Origin: Lobosporangium transversale
Lineage: Eukaryota > Mortierellomycota > Mortierellomycetes > Mortierellales > Mortierellaceae
Assembly: GCF_002105155.1 (NCBI RefSeq)
Contig: NW_019029011.1
Location: 124,001-188,000 of the forward strand
Length of the DNA stretch: 64,000 nt
Direction: 5' to 3'
In this document: positions 46,566 to 60,322 of the stretch, one piece after another
Position numbering within the stretch: the stretch's first letter is position 1
How the letters are laid out: each line of letters starts with the position of its first letter
Translations under genes and position numbers: made by a program
Notes under the pieces: model-generated
What the model saw: only the letters and a program-made list of their open reading frames with translations
Database searches by the model: none
Told to the model about the DNA's origin: nothing

Positions 46566-49125
46566 TTACTGTCTTCTGTCATAAGATTGATACTGCTGAT
46601 GATGTCTTTGTAAGGGTTTATGTCCTGATTGATACTCTGGCTGATACTCAGATTGATACTCTGGCTGATACTCAGATTGATACTCTGGGTGATAATCTGA
46701 ATGATACTCTGGATGATACTCTGAAATGCGTGATGGTACTGATACTGGAGGTGGCCTCCTACTAGATAATGACGCTGACTCACGAAGACTGGCCATCGTC
46801 ATAGCTGCCTCACTCTCGTCTTCGTCATATCCACGCTGGTTCCGCTGTTCCCGTTGGTCTCGTTCGTTTGTCTTTGTTGACGTGTTTACGTCAGTCTTTG
46901 GAGCGCCTCCGTTACCTCTTGAAAGCTGATTAGAGCCGTTCGACGTCGACGATGACCCTTTCGACCGCTGCGTCGACCGCCGTGGGGGCTCCACTGTATC
47001 CGGAGTTGTCACTGTTGGCCGTTCAGGATAGGAGCGTGGATATAAAAAGCATGATGGACGGACAATTGAGACAAATAGACGAACAGATAAGAAAAAGCTC
47101 AACAATTAGTACAGGTTCTGGAACATGATATTTCATGAAACACAATTGGAGGGTGAAAAGCCCTGGGAATAATTTAAAAAAAAAGTTCCGTACCACTATG
47201 GGTTGTTCTCTGGTGTGTAATAAGGCGAGCTAGCTGAGTGTAGGTCGCACCACATCGATTATGACGACAGACATAGGGTCTCAGGCCTTGGTCAGTATGC
47301 ACGACCCTATGATGTGACAAGGACGAGGACTGAAAAGAAAGGCATGAGACAAGGTTACAACAAAGCGTCAATGCTGATACATGCATATCGATCAGCACAA
47401 AAACATCAAATTAAAAATTGCAAAGGCAAAAAGCGTGACAAAGTTGCCATAACAACAAAATTTCGCCATCGTAAAATGGGAAAATTGAGCCGTCAATAAC
47501 CAGAATCTGAAAAATGCATTTTAAAAAGACGATGAGATGGATTACCGTGTGAAATGCCTTAGTGCAGCCAGGATAGCCGCAAGGATATGGAGGTTTCCCT
47601 GAATGAATTCTATAATGAGTTGAAAGACGAGATTCAAGGGGGAACTCCTTGCCACACCGCGGCCAGGTACAGCGAAATCTGATTGACGGATTAGATAAAT
47701 AATCAAAAAAGCAAGAGACGGGGGGTTAGTGTTTTTGAATGAATAATAAGGAGGCAATGAGCTCAGTTATGCCAGCCATAGAAAGCTGCCCTAAAATCGG
47801 ACAAATTCTGTGGTCCAGTGTAATTACTCGTGTGTATAGTGCTCTGTGTGTAATTGTTCAATCGTTCATCCATCGACAATGAGAAACCCCATCCTGACGC
47901 GCTTTGTCTGTGAGTGAAGGCCCAGTTTTTTTTTTTTTTTTTTTTTTTTTTTTGGGTTCCTTTTGCACGCCAGTTTTCACACACTTATCCAACACATAAT
48001 AAAAAATAGGAGAGGGAAGAAAAATACTTGAATTGCAGAAAAACGCTCTTGAAGAAATACATATTGGGAACAAATTAAGGTTCGTATCTAGGGGGGAAAG
48101 GGGAGGGAGAGAGAGATACAGTGGATCGGGGATCGGGTAACTTACTTTCCATCAGCATTCCGCTCAAACTTTGGTGTAATGTCGCTGTTGGTTGCCGTTG
48201 CCGTGGTAATAGCAGTAGTCGTAGAGGTGCTACTGTTGCTACTAGGAACAGTAGCGGAGCGAACGTTGGAAGAAGGATTGGTGGTAGATGTCGTAGTAGA
48301 GGAAGAGGAGGTGTTGCTACCCCGCCGTGCCTGATTAGGCGATTCAGGTGTAGGAAGTCCAGGTTTGCTTCCTTCTGACAGGTTGCTATCTACCCCACTA
48401 CTTTGATTACTTGTAATGATGCTATTTGCTTTATCTACAGCAGCAACGGCGTCATCTGTATCAGGATATGAGGATATAGACCTTCGAGTATACTTTCGCT
48501 TGTGACCACCAACACTTGAGCCATGTTCTTGCTCACGACCATGATCTGGATAATAAGGTCTATCTCGAGTAGCTGTAGGTGAAATGGTTCTAACAGAGTC
48601 TAAAGGCTCCTCACCTGGTGTCGGTGGTTGTTCTTTGATCCTTAAAGCATAATTATTGAAGTTAACATCAAGATGTGAATGTGAATAAGAGTTACTGGGA
48701 GGAGCGCTTTCACGGCCTAAGTCTTTAGAACTATGATGACTAGTGATATTATAGTCGCTCAGCTGGTTGTGCCGGTTATGGTTATAAATGTTATGACGAT
48801 GTAAGGAGATTTGATGAGAGTACGGAGATGGGGGCTGTTGCTGTAATTGTTGTGGATGATGATGAGGGTGCAGTTGCTGTGGAAAATGGTGTTGATTTTG
48901 AGGCTGATAATGCGGATGATCCCAGGTAGTACGGTCCTGAGGATGCTCGACCAACTCTGGGTAAGCATGCTTCCTGGACTCTACTACCTGAGGATGAATA
49001 TCTGATTGTGTAGAGGGAGTGTGGTAGCCCTTATGCTCAGGGGAAGGAGAATTATGTTCAAAATCAAAAACGTCGTGATCAGACTCGGAGCTGCTGGTAG
49101 GATTCAGCAGGCGCGAAATATTCAT
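46566..49125 (-). CDS. C2H2 zinc-finger protein, probable transcription factor
   Basis: A 564-residue protein from exons 49125-48146, 47678-47546, 47329-47194 and 47011-46566. The first 326 residues are Ser/Thr/His/Gln-rich and likely disordered, with a basic patch 'GGHKRKYTRR'. Three C2H2 fingers follow, split over exons 2 and 3: 'CTWPRCGKEF...HYRIH', 'CGYPGCTKAF...HHRVVH' and 'CRHNRCGATY...HQRTTH', each C-x4-C-x12-H-x3/4-H. The second is interrupted by intron 2. The C-terminal part is acidic/Ser-rich and ends with a tetrapeptide Y-(H/Q)-(P/S)-(E/D) repeat. Every junction keeps phase. Target genes are unknown. Intron 1 holds A28 in the sense strand. Confidence 0.8.
46615..46720 (-). repeat. 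Coding 12/24-bp tandem repeat in the zinc-finger gene
   Basis: GATACTCTGGCTGATACTCA-type units on the plus strand encode, on the minus strand, about eight copies of a four-residue motif such as YQPE/YQSE/YHPE. Confidence 0.88.
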
Positions 49126-50675
49126 AGTGAGATGGATGGGCTATTTGGGAATGGTTGCCAACAAGATGTACTTTGTTAATGGATGTTCGTGATTAAGAAT
49201 GCAGTTGATGTATGTGTGTACTTTGTGAGGGAAAATGGTAAGGAAGGAGATGATTGTGTGGTCGATGAACTCGTTCAAAACGATGAAGAACTATACAAAG
49301 AAACCTGAAGTGACCCAGAAGAGAAGAAGAGCGAAGAGGAAGAAGAAAAGAAATAAAAGAGCAAAAGAAGGAAGAAAGAAAAGGAAGAAGAAAAAAGGAA
49401 GAAAAAAAAAAAAACAAGGAAAGAGAGAAAGAAGGAAAGAGAGAAAGAAAGAAAAAAGAAAGAGAAGAAAAAAAAGGTACAAAAAAGCACACAATGTTAC
49501 TCAATAACAACAACAAACTGGAAAATGAATATTAAAAACAATAGCCATCACAGTTGAATTACAAAAAACACTCCCTTGGGAGGACAAAATTCTTTTTCTT
49601 TTTAGCTCTGTGACTAGGGGTGAATAGTAAAAAAAACTGTTGACAACTTAAGTAATACTGAGTAAAGTATTCAATTTAAAAATTTAGACTTATGGCTTTG
49701 GTTCAACTTTCAAAAAAAGGAAAAAAAAGAAAACCCAGACAATTCAGTTGGCATGCTTTATTATTCATATGCTGACAAAGTGACAGTAAGGATCGATCGG
49801 GAGACAGCGAACCGTCCTAAAAAAGAGAACTTAACCTGTTAGTTGACAAAGGATTGCCAAGAAACAAGAAAAAGTCGAATGATATTGCCGCACCTAGAAT
49901 ATCGGAGCAAAAAAAAAAAAGGAAAAATACTATATATGAAGGAAAAATGAACAAGCGGCAGCTAGAAAAAAAAAAAAGATAAACAAATCAAATGAGGTGG
50001 TAGAGAAACAGCGAGAAAGGAGATGGAAAGGCAAAAAAGGCTAGAAAATCAAAATGGGATGAGATTGGGTGGGATGTATTCACCAACCTGAGGATAGACC
50101 ATGCCATGCCTAAAGAGGAAGAAAGGCTCGACACTGGACAAATTCAGTTTAGCATCAAAAAAAAGGAAGCTAATAAGCTACTAAGCCATAACATGGGGTC
50201 TGAATGCAACAACAGCAACGCAGACAGTCATATCTGGCCAGAGGGAAAATAAGCTTCAGGATTATTGCACAGCATTGCTTATTCTGGCTGGTTTGAACAT
50301 CACATCGCATGTCTCATTGTTTTCCTGGTCTATTGGTCCTTGGCGACATTGGTCCTCTTTTTTCTATGGTCAAACGTATCAGAGGGACGGCAGCAGATTG
50401 TCATCTCAGGAAACAGAGTCATGTTATTCATGTTATTCATGTTATTCATGTTACTTACATGTGTGATATCAACTGAAGAATGGATTTCGAATTGTACAAT
50501 GTGTTACAGTCCCTACTTTTTCAATTAAAACGCTTTGGTCACTCGGTTGGAATAATGATCATGATGTCATAATTGCCTAAAACAGAAGACAATGTCCTCT
50601 ATCAGGTGATATTGTTGTTAATTGTGGCTTATTTATTGATTATCCTCTTTTTTTTTTTTTTTTTTTTGGCAGCAG

Positions 50676-50706
<31 letters not shown>

Positions 50707-50940
50707 GTAATACAATTATTGAAGCCAGGTGTCCTTCGTTCTTAACCTCGACTTCAACCTCAACTTCAACCTCGACTTCGACTTCTTCCTCCATTTCATC
50801 TTAATTCTCTCAGTTGACCTATTTAATTAGGATACTCCTCTCCTCTCGTTCGTTATTGTCCTGTCATCGATATTTCTTATTAGCCTTTACTGCATTTCAG
50901 ATACTTAAACAGGACAGAGAATCTCATATATAAAAGTACA
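49126..50940. other. Divergent intergenic region between the zinc-finger gene and UTP20
   Basis: The GA-rich tract at 49315-49490 is a CT-rich leader in the sense of the zinc-finger gene. At 50419-50454 there are four copies of ATGTTATTC. T20 and T28 lie at 50648-50667 and 50679-50706. A CTTCAACCTCGA-type hexamer repeat lies at about 50740-50790. No protein gene is confidently supported, though several minus-strand splice-like sites occur at 49.8-50.1 kb. Confidence 0.4.
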
Positions 50941-53900
50941 ATGGAAGGGAGTATAATAGCCAAGGCATTAAACGAGGGCCAGGGCGCTAACCGCTACAAG
51001 GTAGAGAGCTCAATGGAAAAAAATTAAAAAAATCAGTAATGCCTATGGTGGCTAACTAAATATTCACTTGAAATGCGACTTTAGTATCAAAGCTTTAGCG
51101 CCCGAGTAAATCATCTCAAGATCAGGATTACTCGTCAAGTAGGCTTGAAAGAGAATGGGTCTGTCGCCACTGGGTCATTCTTCAACGATGCGCTTGAGGA
51201 GTGGAAAGAGCTTAATCTTTCCGCACCATTCGTACGTTTCGGGCTGGAAGTCAGGAATTACTGTCAGACATTGCCTCAGTTACTATATCACAAGGACCAA
51301 ATAGTCGATCTCTTGATCAGGAATCTGAATGAGAGGAATGTTTTGACATTGGAGCCCATTTTAGATCTCATTACACAGTTATCAAGGGATCTGGATGAAG
51401 AGCTCTTCCCTTATTTTGATCGGATATTGGGGGCAATTTTGCCGTTGGTCGAGTACAAAGATGTTAAAGTGATTGAGGTCAGTGCAATTCTTCGACGAAA
51501 TGCTCCTTATTGAAGCCTTTGACCGTAGAAAGCGGGCGAAAATATATTCAATAGCTTGCTTACATTCTGTTCATTATATATTTGGTACTTTAGTGGGCGT
51601 TCAACTGTATAGCATCTCTTTTCAAAAAATACTCCAGACAGCTCCGGACAGACCTACGGGCAACATTTAAGTAGGTAGAAGAGTCTTTAACAGGACGATC
51701 TGATTAAGAAATGAAATTTGGCTGAGTCAACAAGGCTGGTTCATGCTCATATCGAAATTTTCTTCTCTCATTATTAATAGACTTCTTGCTCCATATCTTG
51801 GGGAGGACAATGCACAAAAACCATATATTCGCAACTTTGCCGCAGAATCGTTTTCATACTTGATCCGAAAAGCACCTGTAAACCATCTTAATGTAATTTT
51901 GACCTACATTTTCTCCCAGTTGCACGAGTCCCCTACCGAAAACTTTGTTGAGGGGGTTGCCAAACTTCTTTTTGAGACTATCAAGCTTGTTGGCAATCAA
52001 TTTCAACATCGCGGAGTGGATGTGGTCCTCAGAGAGGCCATCCATATATTAAAGCGGGAACCAGGTGTAATACTCACTGAAAAGAGCATGAGTGAGAATT
52101 CGACTTTTAGAGCGCTATGCAAAACACTTGTCCTTATGGTCCATTACTCAACTAAAGAGCACTTTAAGAGCGTCTGTGAAATGCTCCTCGCCGAGCTTAC
52201 CGCAAGTATTGATATGAATGTTAGCATTGAGGATACAGAAAGGAGGTGGCTCAACATTGCAGAGTGTTTAGCTCTTCTTAATTCATGTGTTTCAGTCAGA
52301 AAAGGGAGTCGCATTGATGGTATATATAGATTGACATAGAATCATAACTTAATCATCAGCTATTCTCTTCTTAACATGCTTCATTATGTCCTAACTCTTC
52401 CCTTTATGCTCATGGAACTAGACTTTGTCAAGATTTACGAGAAGACCATCAAGGTATCGTCCCTGACCCTGGCAGCTGATTCGGGAGCACCATCACTAGT
52501 CGTACAGGAGCTGATGAAGCTTTCAAGCGCCCTGCTAGCGTTTTCACCCTTGGAGAGTATTCTCTTTCCCGGTGGGCTTCTGTTGGATTCAATTTATAAA
52601 CACAAGGTTAGGAAGTGCTCTATGTTATCATAGTATTGGAAAACTTTCCTGATTTCGTAACTGACTTATATATACTACAACATTAATACTAGGATGTCTC
52701 GACAGTTTTGGCGTTTTCTATTTCACTGATCAATCTTAAGTGGACCCATTACACTCAATTTCTGCTACCACATGTCGTCAGATATTGTGCTACACATTGG
52801 GAGCCCCAGTATTCATGTCAGATCATACTCTTCTTGGCGACATTGTTGACATCGGAGGTGTTAGTTCTTAATCCAGGAATGATTGCAGCTACTGTTGATG
52901 AGGCTGGACTGCTTAAATTCCCCATGAACCGCGCATTATCTGCCAATACCGATAATAAGAAGTTCAATGCCACCAAAGCTTCTAAGGGTGAGCCAGAGCG
53001 TATTACAGACGGAATCCTTCGAATATTGTCAGAGCAATGGGATTGGAAATCGGAAGCTGAGCTATTGAGTCATGTAACCTTGGATAAGGATGAAAGCTTA
53101 GGTAATATGAACACTGTAGTTCCCCGCATAGCCCTCGTCGCTGCCGCCTTGACGGTAGTGCCTCATGTTTCTATACCCTTCAATACAACCACCAACGCGA
53201 TCCTGGGGTTATTACATTCACTATTGGAGTGCCTTTCCAAAGAAAATCAGACTATTGTATTACAGAAACGCGCGTTTGTACAAGGATCGGTCATGGCAAC
53301 TCTCCACATCCTCCTTGGAGAGACGGTTGAAATCTTGACAGTCATCTGTGAGCGTGCAGGCGAGGCTGGCGGTAAGCTATTGGCAGGACTTTGGGACGTG
53401 ATGATCAAGGATGTCCTATACAATTATGGCTCGAATGAGATTGTTCTCAGAGGGATAGCGAAGTATTGCACAATTCTTAAAGAGAGGTAAAGCTATGAAC
53501 AACTTTCTAGATACTTAACACGATTGGTTTCATATGACATGTGCATATTGATGAGTGCCTCTGCTGATTGATTCTTTCCTATGAATAGTAATTTTTTTAA
53601 CGATCTTTTCTCGGTTGGGATTCTACAGGAGCTTTACCCAAAGTTGGAAAAAAACATCAATTCGCTACAGCACCGGCGTCGACTTCATACACTTCAGATC
53701 CTATCAACTTTTGAGATTGTTTTGTTTGGTGAAGGAAGTGATAAGATACTTCAGAACCACATATTTTCACAGTGTTTGGCGATTGAGGAAATAGAAGTCT
53801 CTGTTGAGAACTATAGAGACAAGACCATGCAGATCCGTAGGCTCAATACTATGGTTTCTTCTGGGAAACTCGATGAATTTTACAAAACTGTACCCATGCG

Positions 53901-56900
53901 CCTCTGTCTTGGTAAGTACTTTTTTGTCTGTAGAATCTAACAAAGTTGAAGCCGCATCTTTCATCATGCTAATGCAATTAATAATTTATTTATTTGTTTT
54001 TATATTGCAGGTATTTTGACCATCAATTTCCAACCCCTTTGGGCAGATGCTACTGTCCTTCTCATCAAGACAGCAGAGCTTTATCCAGAGACTTTCTGGT
54101 TTTTGCTCTTTGGGGAGATTAAGCGCTTTGAGGATGAAGCTCTTTTAGTTGAGAGCGGCCTTTCAGCTCAGGTTATTGCCGATTATCGCAACATTCAGGA
54201 TTCAAAAGGCTTGAGCAAGAAGAAGGACTCTAGCTTTGACTGTTTTAATTTGAGAAAAGTTCAACGTGCGAACGAATATGCATTCGAGATTACAGATTCT
54301 ACAAAGTTAAATATGAGTCTAGTCATGCACTTCATAAAAATCTATGCCCCTGGCATCGATAGACTCGATTACTGGAATTACTATGGACTTATCTTGAAGG
54401 TTTTTGCCGAGGTTCCTCAGATTGCAGAGATGCATAACCGCCACTTAGTCCAGGTTTTTTTCAAGTTCATTCAAGACGAGTACGAGCCAGTTTGGAATCG
54501 CAAGGACGAGCATGATATTAATGAAGAAGAGCAGTCGACGGATGAAGACGCGATTGGCATGATGAAAGTACTTCCTAAAACTCCGAAGAGTACCAAGGAT
54601 CGTCTGCACTTGTTTTTGGCTCTTTTCGCCAAATTTAAGAACCCGAAGCAGACCTATGAGAGCAATAAGCTTTATGAGCTGTATCTTCGCCTCTTGACAA
54701 TTGGTGATGCCCCTCTTCAGACTTTAGCACTTAATTGTCTGTTTACTTTCAAGTCCCCTGCCTTGGTTCCCTATCAGGACAACCTCAAGAATATACTGGA
54801 TGAAGTCAAATTCCGAGATGAGCTTTCGACTTTTATCATTGCAGAGGGTGAGACTTCCAGTATTGGCACTTTGCACCGTGACGAAGTCATGCCCATCATT
54901 ATCCGACTCCTGTATGGATGTATGATTGCCAGGAAAGGCAAGGGTTCTGCCAAAGCGGGTATGTCTGCTCGCAGAAAGGCTGTCTTGACTGCTTTAGGAG
55001 GATGTAACACCAAGGAGATCGGATTTTTCATCTCACTTATGTTAAGCCCATTTGATATTGGGACTGCGGGCATCCAGGGAAAGGAGTTTGTGTTTTCTCA
55101 AGATACTTCTGTAGACCGTAGTCCTGTGGGACATATTCGCAAACAGATTGGTTTCCTCAACATTTTGGAGGATGTGGTCAAGATGCTTGGAGCCATCATA
55201 GCTCCCTTTATTCCGCAATTATTAACAGCGGTCCTCTGCATGGTCCATCAGGCTCAGGAGCGAATGGACATGGATATGGGAGAGCAAGCCATGTTAGGAA
55301 TGGAGGAAGGCGTGATTGAAACCCTTCAAATTAAGCAGCTTCGAGAAGTTCGACAGCTTGGTATTAAGCGAATTACCAAAATTTTTAGTTTACCGATCTC
55401 GACCTTCGACTTCGAACCCTACATTCCCGCCATGTATGACTCTTTCTTGAACAGGCGCGTAGGACAATTGGATACTGAGAGTACACAGGCACCGTCTGCC
55501 ATTATGGAGCTCTTCGCTACCTGGGCGAGCCGCAAAGAATATGTACTGTTTTTGGTCAATCACAACAACCAAGTGGTTGAGAAGATATACAGCTGCTTAT
55601 CGGCCAAGAAGGTCCGAGACTCTGTCATCTCAATGGTGCTTGAGATCATTGAAGACATCTTGAGTCATTGTTACGAAGAGAAGGATCGGACTGAAAAACC
55701 TTTGACAACGAGGGTTCTGATTCCATATACGGATACGCTCCTCAACAATCTTGAGATTATTTTGACCAAGAATAGTGGAGATGCAAAATTCGGCAAGGAT
55801 ATGTTTACGAAGCGTGAGATCTCAATTTTATCCCAAATCGCAGCATATATAAAGGATGGAGCACAGGCTGTCAAATTGATTGACCTTTTATTGCCAAGTC
55901 TCAAGAAGAACCACAGGGTTGTTCCTGAGAAGACTAAGGCAGACATACTGCGTATCATTGTCAACTTTTTACCTACCGTTCCCAATATTTCGGCCGAGAG
56001 CTCATTGTTCATCAAGTATTTCAATCATTTGATGATGCTATTCTCGACTTTGATGGCACGGGACTGCCGCGTCCTGTTGGTCGACATCATGGCTGAGTTT
56101 GCCAAGATCGACCCTTCACTCCAGTCTACTTCATCTTTGGTAGCGGAGCTGAATGCTTTCTCGACAGTGCGCATGGAGACCCCCGATTTCGATAGGAGGA
56201 TGGATGCATTCAACCTGTTGACCAACTCACTTTACAAGGAACTCAATGGCCGTCAGTGGCTTCCTGTACTTCATAATATGTTATTCTTCATCCGTGACCC
56301 CGAGGAGATGTCTATCCGCAGTAACTCTACGTTTGCGCTCACAAGGTTCATTGACCAATGCGCAGACTTACCTGCGGAGGACCCTGAATATAGTGCCTTC
56401 CGTGGTTTACTGACTCATGTGATTTATCCAGGACTCAAAAAAGGTTTCAAGTCACCGATCGAGCTAATTCGATACGAATTTGTGGCAGTCTTGGCTCATG
56501 CTGTGAAAAAATGCCCGGACCAAGTCCAATTCTCAGATATGACCCCGCTGCTGGTAGGCGGCGATGAAGAGGCTTCGTTCTTTACCAATATCTATCACAT
56601 TCAACTTCATCGCCGCATCCGTGCTCTGAGCCGCTTCTCTGAGGAGTGCGCTAAAGGGTCCTTCCGTCCAGCAACTTTAACGCAGATTTTTGCACCCTTG
56701 ATTGCTCATTTCATATTTGAATCCGACAAGAGTAGTGACCATAATTTGGTGAATGAGACTGTCGCAACGCTGGGCATCATTGCTTCACAGCTGCCATGGG
56801 GTCCATATTATTCGCTGCTGAAAAGTTATCTCAAATTAATTCCTCGCAAAGCAGAGATGGAGAAGATTTTAGTACGCACAGTAATCGCTATTTTGGATAA

Positions 56901-59900
56901 TTTCCATTTCAATATCAAGAACATTGAAGTTTTGCCTGAAGATTCTGTTGCGATTGTCCGAAAAAAGGCTCATGCCAGCAAACCAAAGACCGTTCGGAGG
57001 AAGGATAGAGAGGAGGATGATAGTCCAGATGTAGAGGGTTCCAATCTAAGAGACCGCGGGGAAGGCGATATTGAAATAGATGAATCTCCTACACAAGATA
57101 TCATTAACAAAACTGAAAAGACGCAGGAACAGAGAGTCGTTGGTGTGGAAGATGAGGCTATGGAGCAAGCTGAGAAATATAACGAAGACGATGAAGCTAA
57201 TGAGGACGATGAAGCTAGCGATGACGAAGAAGATCAGCAGGATAAAGATGCCATGGATATTGAGCTGTCTCCTGAAGTGGCCGCAGTGGCTCTCGCTACA
57301 AGGATTCATGACACAGTCATTAAAAAGTTACTTCCAGAGCTTCATCGATACCTCACCAACAAGGACGAGGCGAGCGTGATGATTCGCGTCCCAGTCGCAC
57401 TAGCCATCACGAAACTTCTGAAGGCTCTCCCTGACGTTTCCCTCCGTACAAACCTGCCAGGCCTACTGACCTCGGTCTGCCAGATTCTCAAGAGTCGTCA
57501 ACAGGAAGCTCGCGATAGTACTCGAGAGACGTTGATCAAGATAACCATGTTCCTTGGTGCCAGTTATTTCAGCTTTATTCTTAAAGAGATGAGAGGCGCT
57601 TTGCTACGAGGTTATCAGTTGCATGTCTTGGGATTTACACTCCATGCCATGTTAGCACAGTTGGTGCCGACATTGGAGGTGGGTGAGCTCGATTACTGTC
57701 TCAAAGATATTGTTGATGTACTTATCAACGATATCTTTGGTGAGACTGGTAATGAAAAAGATACAGAAGAGATTACTGGTAAAATGAAAGAAGCCAAAAG
57801 CAATCTTAGCTTCCATTCATTTGAACTTATTTCGGGGATTATCAAGTTCAAGAACATGGGCGTGATCATGATTCCGCTCAAGGATCTTCTAACAGAGACT
57901 GAGGCGGTCAAGGTGATGCGAAAGGTGGACGAGGTTATGAGACGGCTAGCCTCAGGTCTGAACAACAATCCGCGGTTTGAGACTAAGGAGGTGTTAATCT
58001 TTTGTCACGGTTTGATATCCCAAAATTTAGCCATCTCGAAGACTAAAGATGAGATCAAAAGAGAGAGGTCGCGTCTAGAAATCAATTTTACAGTTGATAC
58101 AAAGAGACCCAGCCAGGTTACAACGGACTGCTTCCCAGCCAATGCTCATCGGTTCGTTGCATTTGGCCTCAACATATTCAGAGCGTCGCTATCTCGCAAC
58201 AAGTTTGATGTTCGATCAACAGAGGAGCTAGCTCTTCTAGACCCTTTTGTTGAGATTGTTGGAAATGGTGTGTTTGCCAAATACCCAGAGGTGATCCAAC
58301 AGTCACTCAAGATTATGTGCATCCTCTCTAAGCTCAAATTACCGTCACTCGAAAAAAACCTGCCTGTGGTGATTAAACACACTTTCAGCCTCATCAAAAC
58401 TCAAGCTTCCACCAAGTCTGAACTTACTCAATCCTGTTTTAAGATGCTGGCAGTAGCGATTCGCGAATGCAAGAAAGTTACTATAAAAGAGGAGCAACTT
58501 ACCATGCTCTTAAAAATGATTCAGCCCGACCTTGAGGAGCCAGAGCGTCAGACTACTACTTTTTCGTTGATCCGCGCGATTGTCTCGCGTCAATTCGTAG
58601 TTCCAGAAATGTATGATATCATGATGAGCATTTCCGAGATCATGGTCACGTCCCAATCCCAGCAAGCTCGTGAGGAGTGTCGTCGAGCTTTACTTCAGTT
58701 TTTGCTGGATTACCCTCAAGGCCGTGGTCGTCTTCGTAATCAGATGAATTTCTTAGTCAAGAACTTGAGCTATGTCTTCGAGAGCGGCCGTCAATCCGTA
58801 ATGGAGATAATGCATGTTATCATCCAAAAGTTTGCAGACGAAGTTCTAATGGATTATGTAGAGCTCTTCTTCTTGGCTCTAGTCATGCAACTTGTTAATG
58901 ATGATTCCAGTAAGTGTCGGGAGATGGCAGGAGTACTGCTCAAGGAGCTTTTTAAGCGAATGAATCGTCAGAAACTGGATAACAGCTACATTCTTCTTGA
59001 AAAGTGGTTCGATCAGACAGAGCAGCGTAGTCTGCAGCGTGCAGCTTGTCAAGTGTACGGACTTGCGATCGAGGCTTTTGGCCCTATGTTCAAGAAACAA
59101 GTTCCAGGTTTACTTCCTCGATTGAAATTTGCGCTTGAATCTAGTCTGCAGATCATGGAGGAGGCTCAGGAGCTGGCCGCGCAGGTCGACAAGTATGAGG
59201 ATCAAGACCATGATACCATGGATTTAGATGCAGAATGGGAAGTTGGTTACTATGCTCTGAACACATTTACGAAACTGGTCAAACAGTTCCCAGCAGTCAT
59301 TAACTCAGCTGAAGCGACAACCCTTTGGCCCTTAATTCGAGAACACATGTTGCACCCACATGCTTGGGTCCGTCTCTCAGCCACACGCTTATTTGGCGTT
59401 TTCTTTTCTGGAATCGATCCAGTGACTCGGTCTCCTTTGGATAAATCCACTTCAGATTTGATACTGTCGCTAGAAATGCTCAAGTCAGTAGCACAGAAGC
59501 TGTGCGAGCAGCTAAAGAGCGAATTTTTATCCAAAGACCTGGGAGGACAGATTGTCAAGAATTTGTTCTTTATTGCCAAATGCTTTTATGCCCTCCCGGA
59601 TGAGCTTGAGGCTGATGAGGAGATAGATGAGGATGAGGAAGTTGGGGAAGGAGAAGAGAGCGAAGAGGAAGAAGGGGAGGAGAATAAGGCTGAAATTGAA
59701 GGAGCTATGCTACCTGTTAAGCGTTTGTTGTATTGGCTAGTCAAGCGATTGTCCTTTCTTTCCCGTGGAGCAGCCATCAAGAAGAGTGTCAACCGCTCAA
59801 CAATTCAACAGACGTGTATTTTCCAATGCATGGCCGCTATTACAACCCACATCCATACTAAGGATTTGAAGGCTTATCTGGTTCCTATTATTTCACCGAT

Positions 59901-60322
59901 CTATCGTATTGTGAACGACGAGACTGCCAAGGGTTCTGAAGTTGGTAGGTTTTGGCTGTTTAAGTTGTTGCTTGTTCTTGTTTGTTTCTTTATATTGCTT
60001 ACTGACACTTTCTACTCGCGTTCCTTTGTCGATTACAGAAGAGCTCAAGAAGCTTGGAGCCGAAGTGTTGGATTTGGTGCAAAAGCGTGCAGGCACAACG
60101 GATTATTTTATGGCATATAACAGAATTCGCCAGCATGTGCTGAATGTCCGCCGAGAGCGCAAGCAACAGCGTGCCATCCAAGCTATGAATGACCCGGTGG
60201 CTCGTGCTCGGCGCCGTATCCAGAAGAACGAGATGAAGTCCCGTAAACGACAGCTCAAGACTAAAGAATTTGCTAAAGACAAAGTTCGCCTTACCACCAT
60301 TAAGAAGCGTAGACTTGCTTAG
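50941..60322 (+). CDS. UTP20: UTP20, U3 snoRNP / small-subunit processome component
   Basis: A giant HEAT-repeat protein of the 90S pre-ribosome required for 18S rRNA maturation in the nucleolus. Exons are 50941-51000, 51085-51477, 51594-51670, 51781-52319, 52422-52606, 52693-53486, 53589-53911, 54011-59944 and 60039-60322, giving 2862 residues (human 2785). N-terminal blocks 'KYQSFSARVNHLKIRITRQV' and 'QKPYIRNFAAESFSYLIRKA' match the family. The 5.9-kb exon 8 includes an acidic insert (about 57160-57260) and an acidic region near 59600-59700. The C-terminus 'RRIQKNEMKSRKRQLKTKEF' is the basic UTP20 tail. The exon 4 to 5 acceptor was set at 52421 because the nearer AG gives a stop. AATAAA lies at 60399-60404. 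Confidence 0.95.

Noticed and set aside
49193-49516. Long Phe/Ser/Leu-rich and Lys/Arg-rich open frames on both strands
   Set aside because: They are translations of a GA/CT-rich tract, with no family features, in the leader of the zinc-finger gene.
50265-50528. 87-residue frame with MLF repeats
   Set aside because: The repeats come from the ATGTTATTC tandem array and there is no other support.
54016-60120. Start of a separate 2034-residue protein
   Set aside because: The apparent first residue is a TTG inside UTP20 exon 8. Upstream exons join in phase and match UTP20. The end of the frame reads into the last intron.
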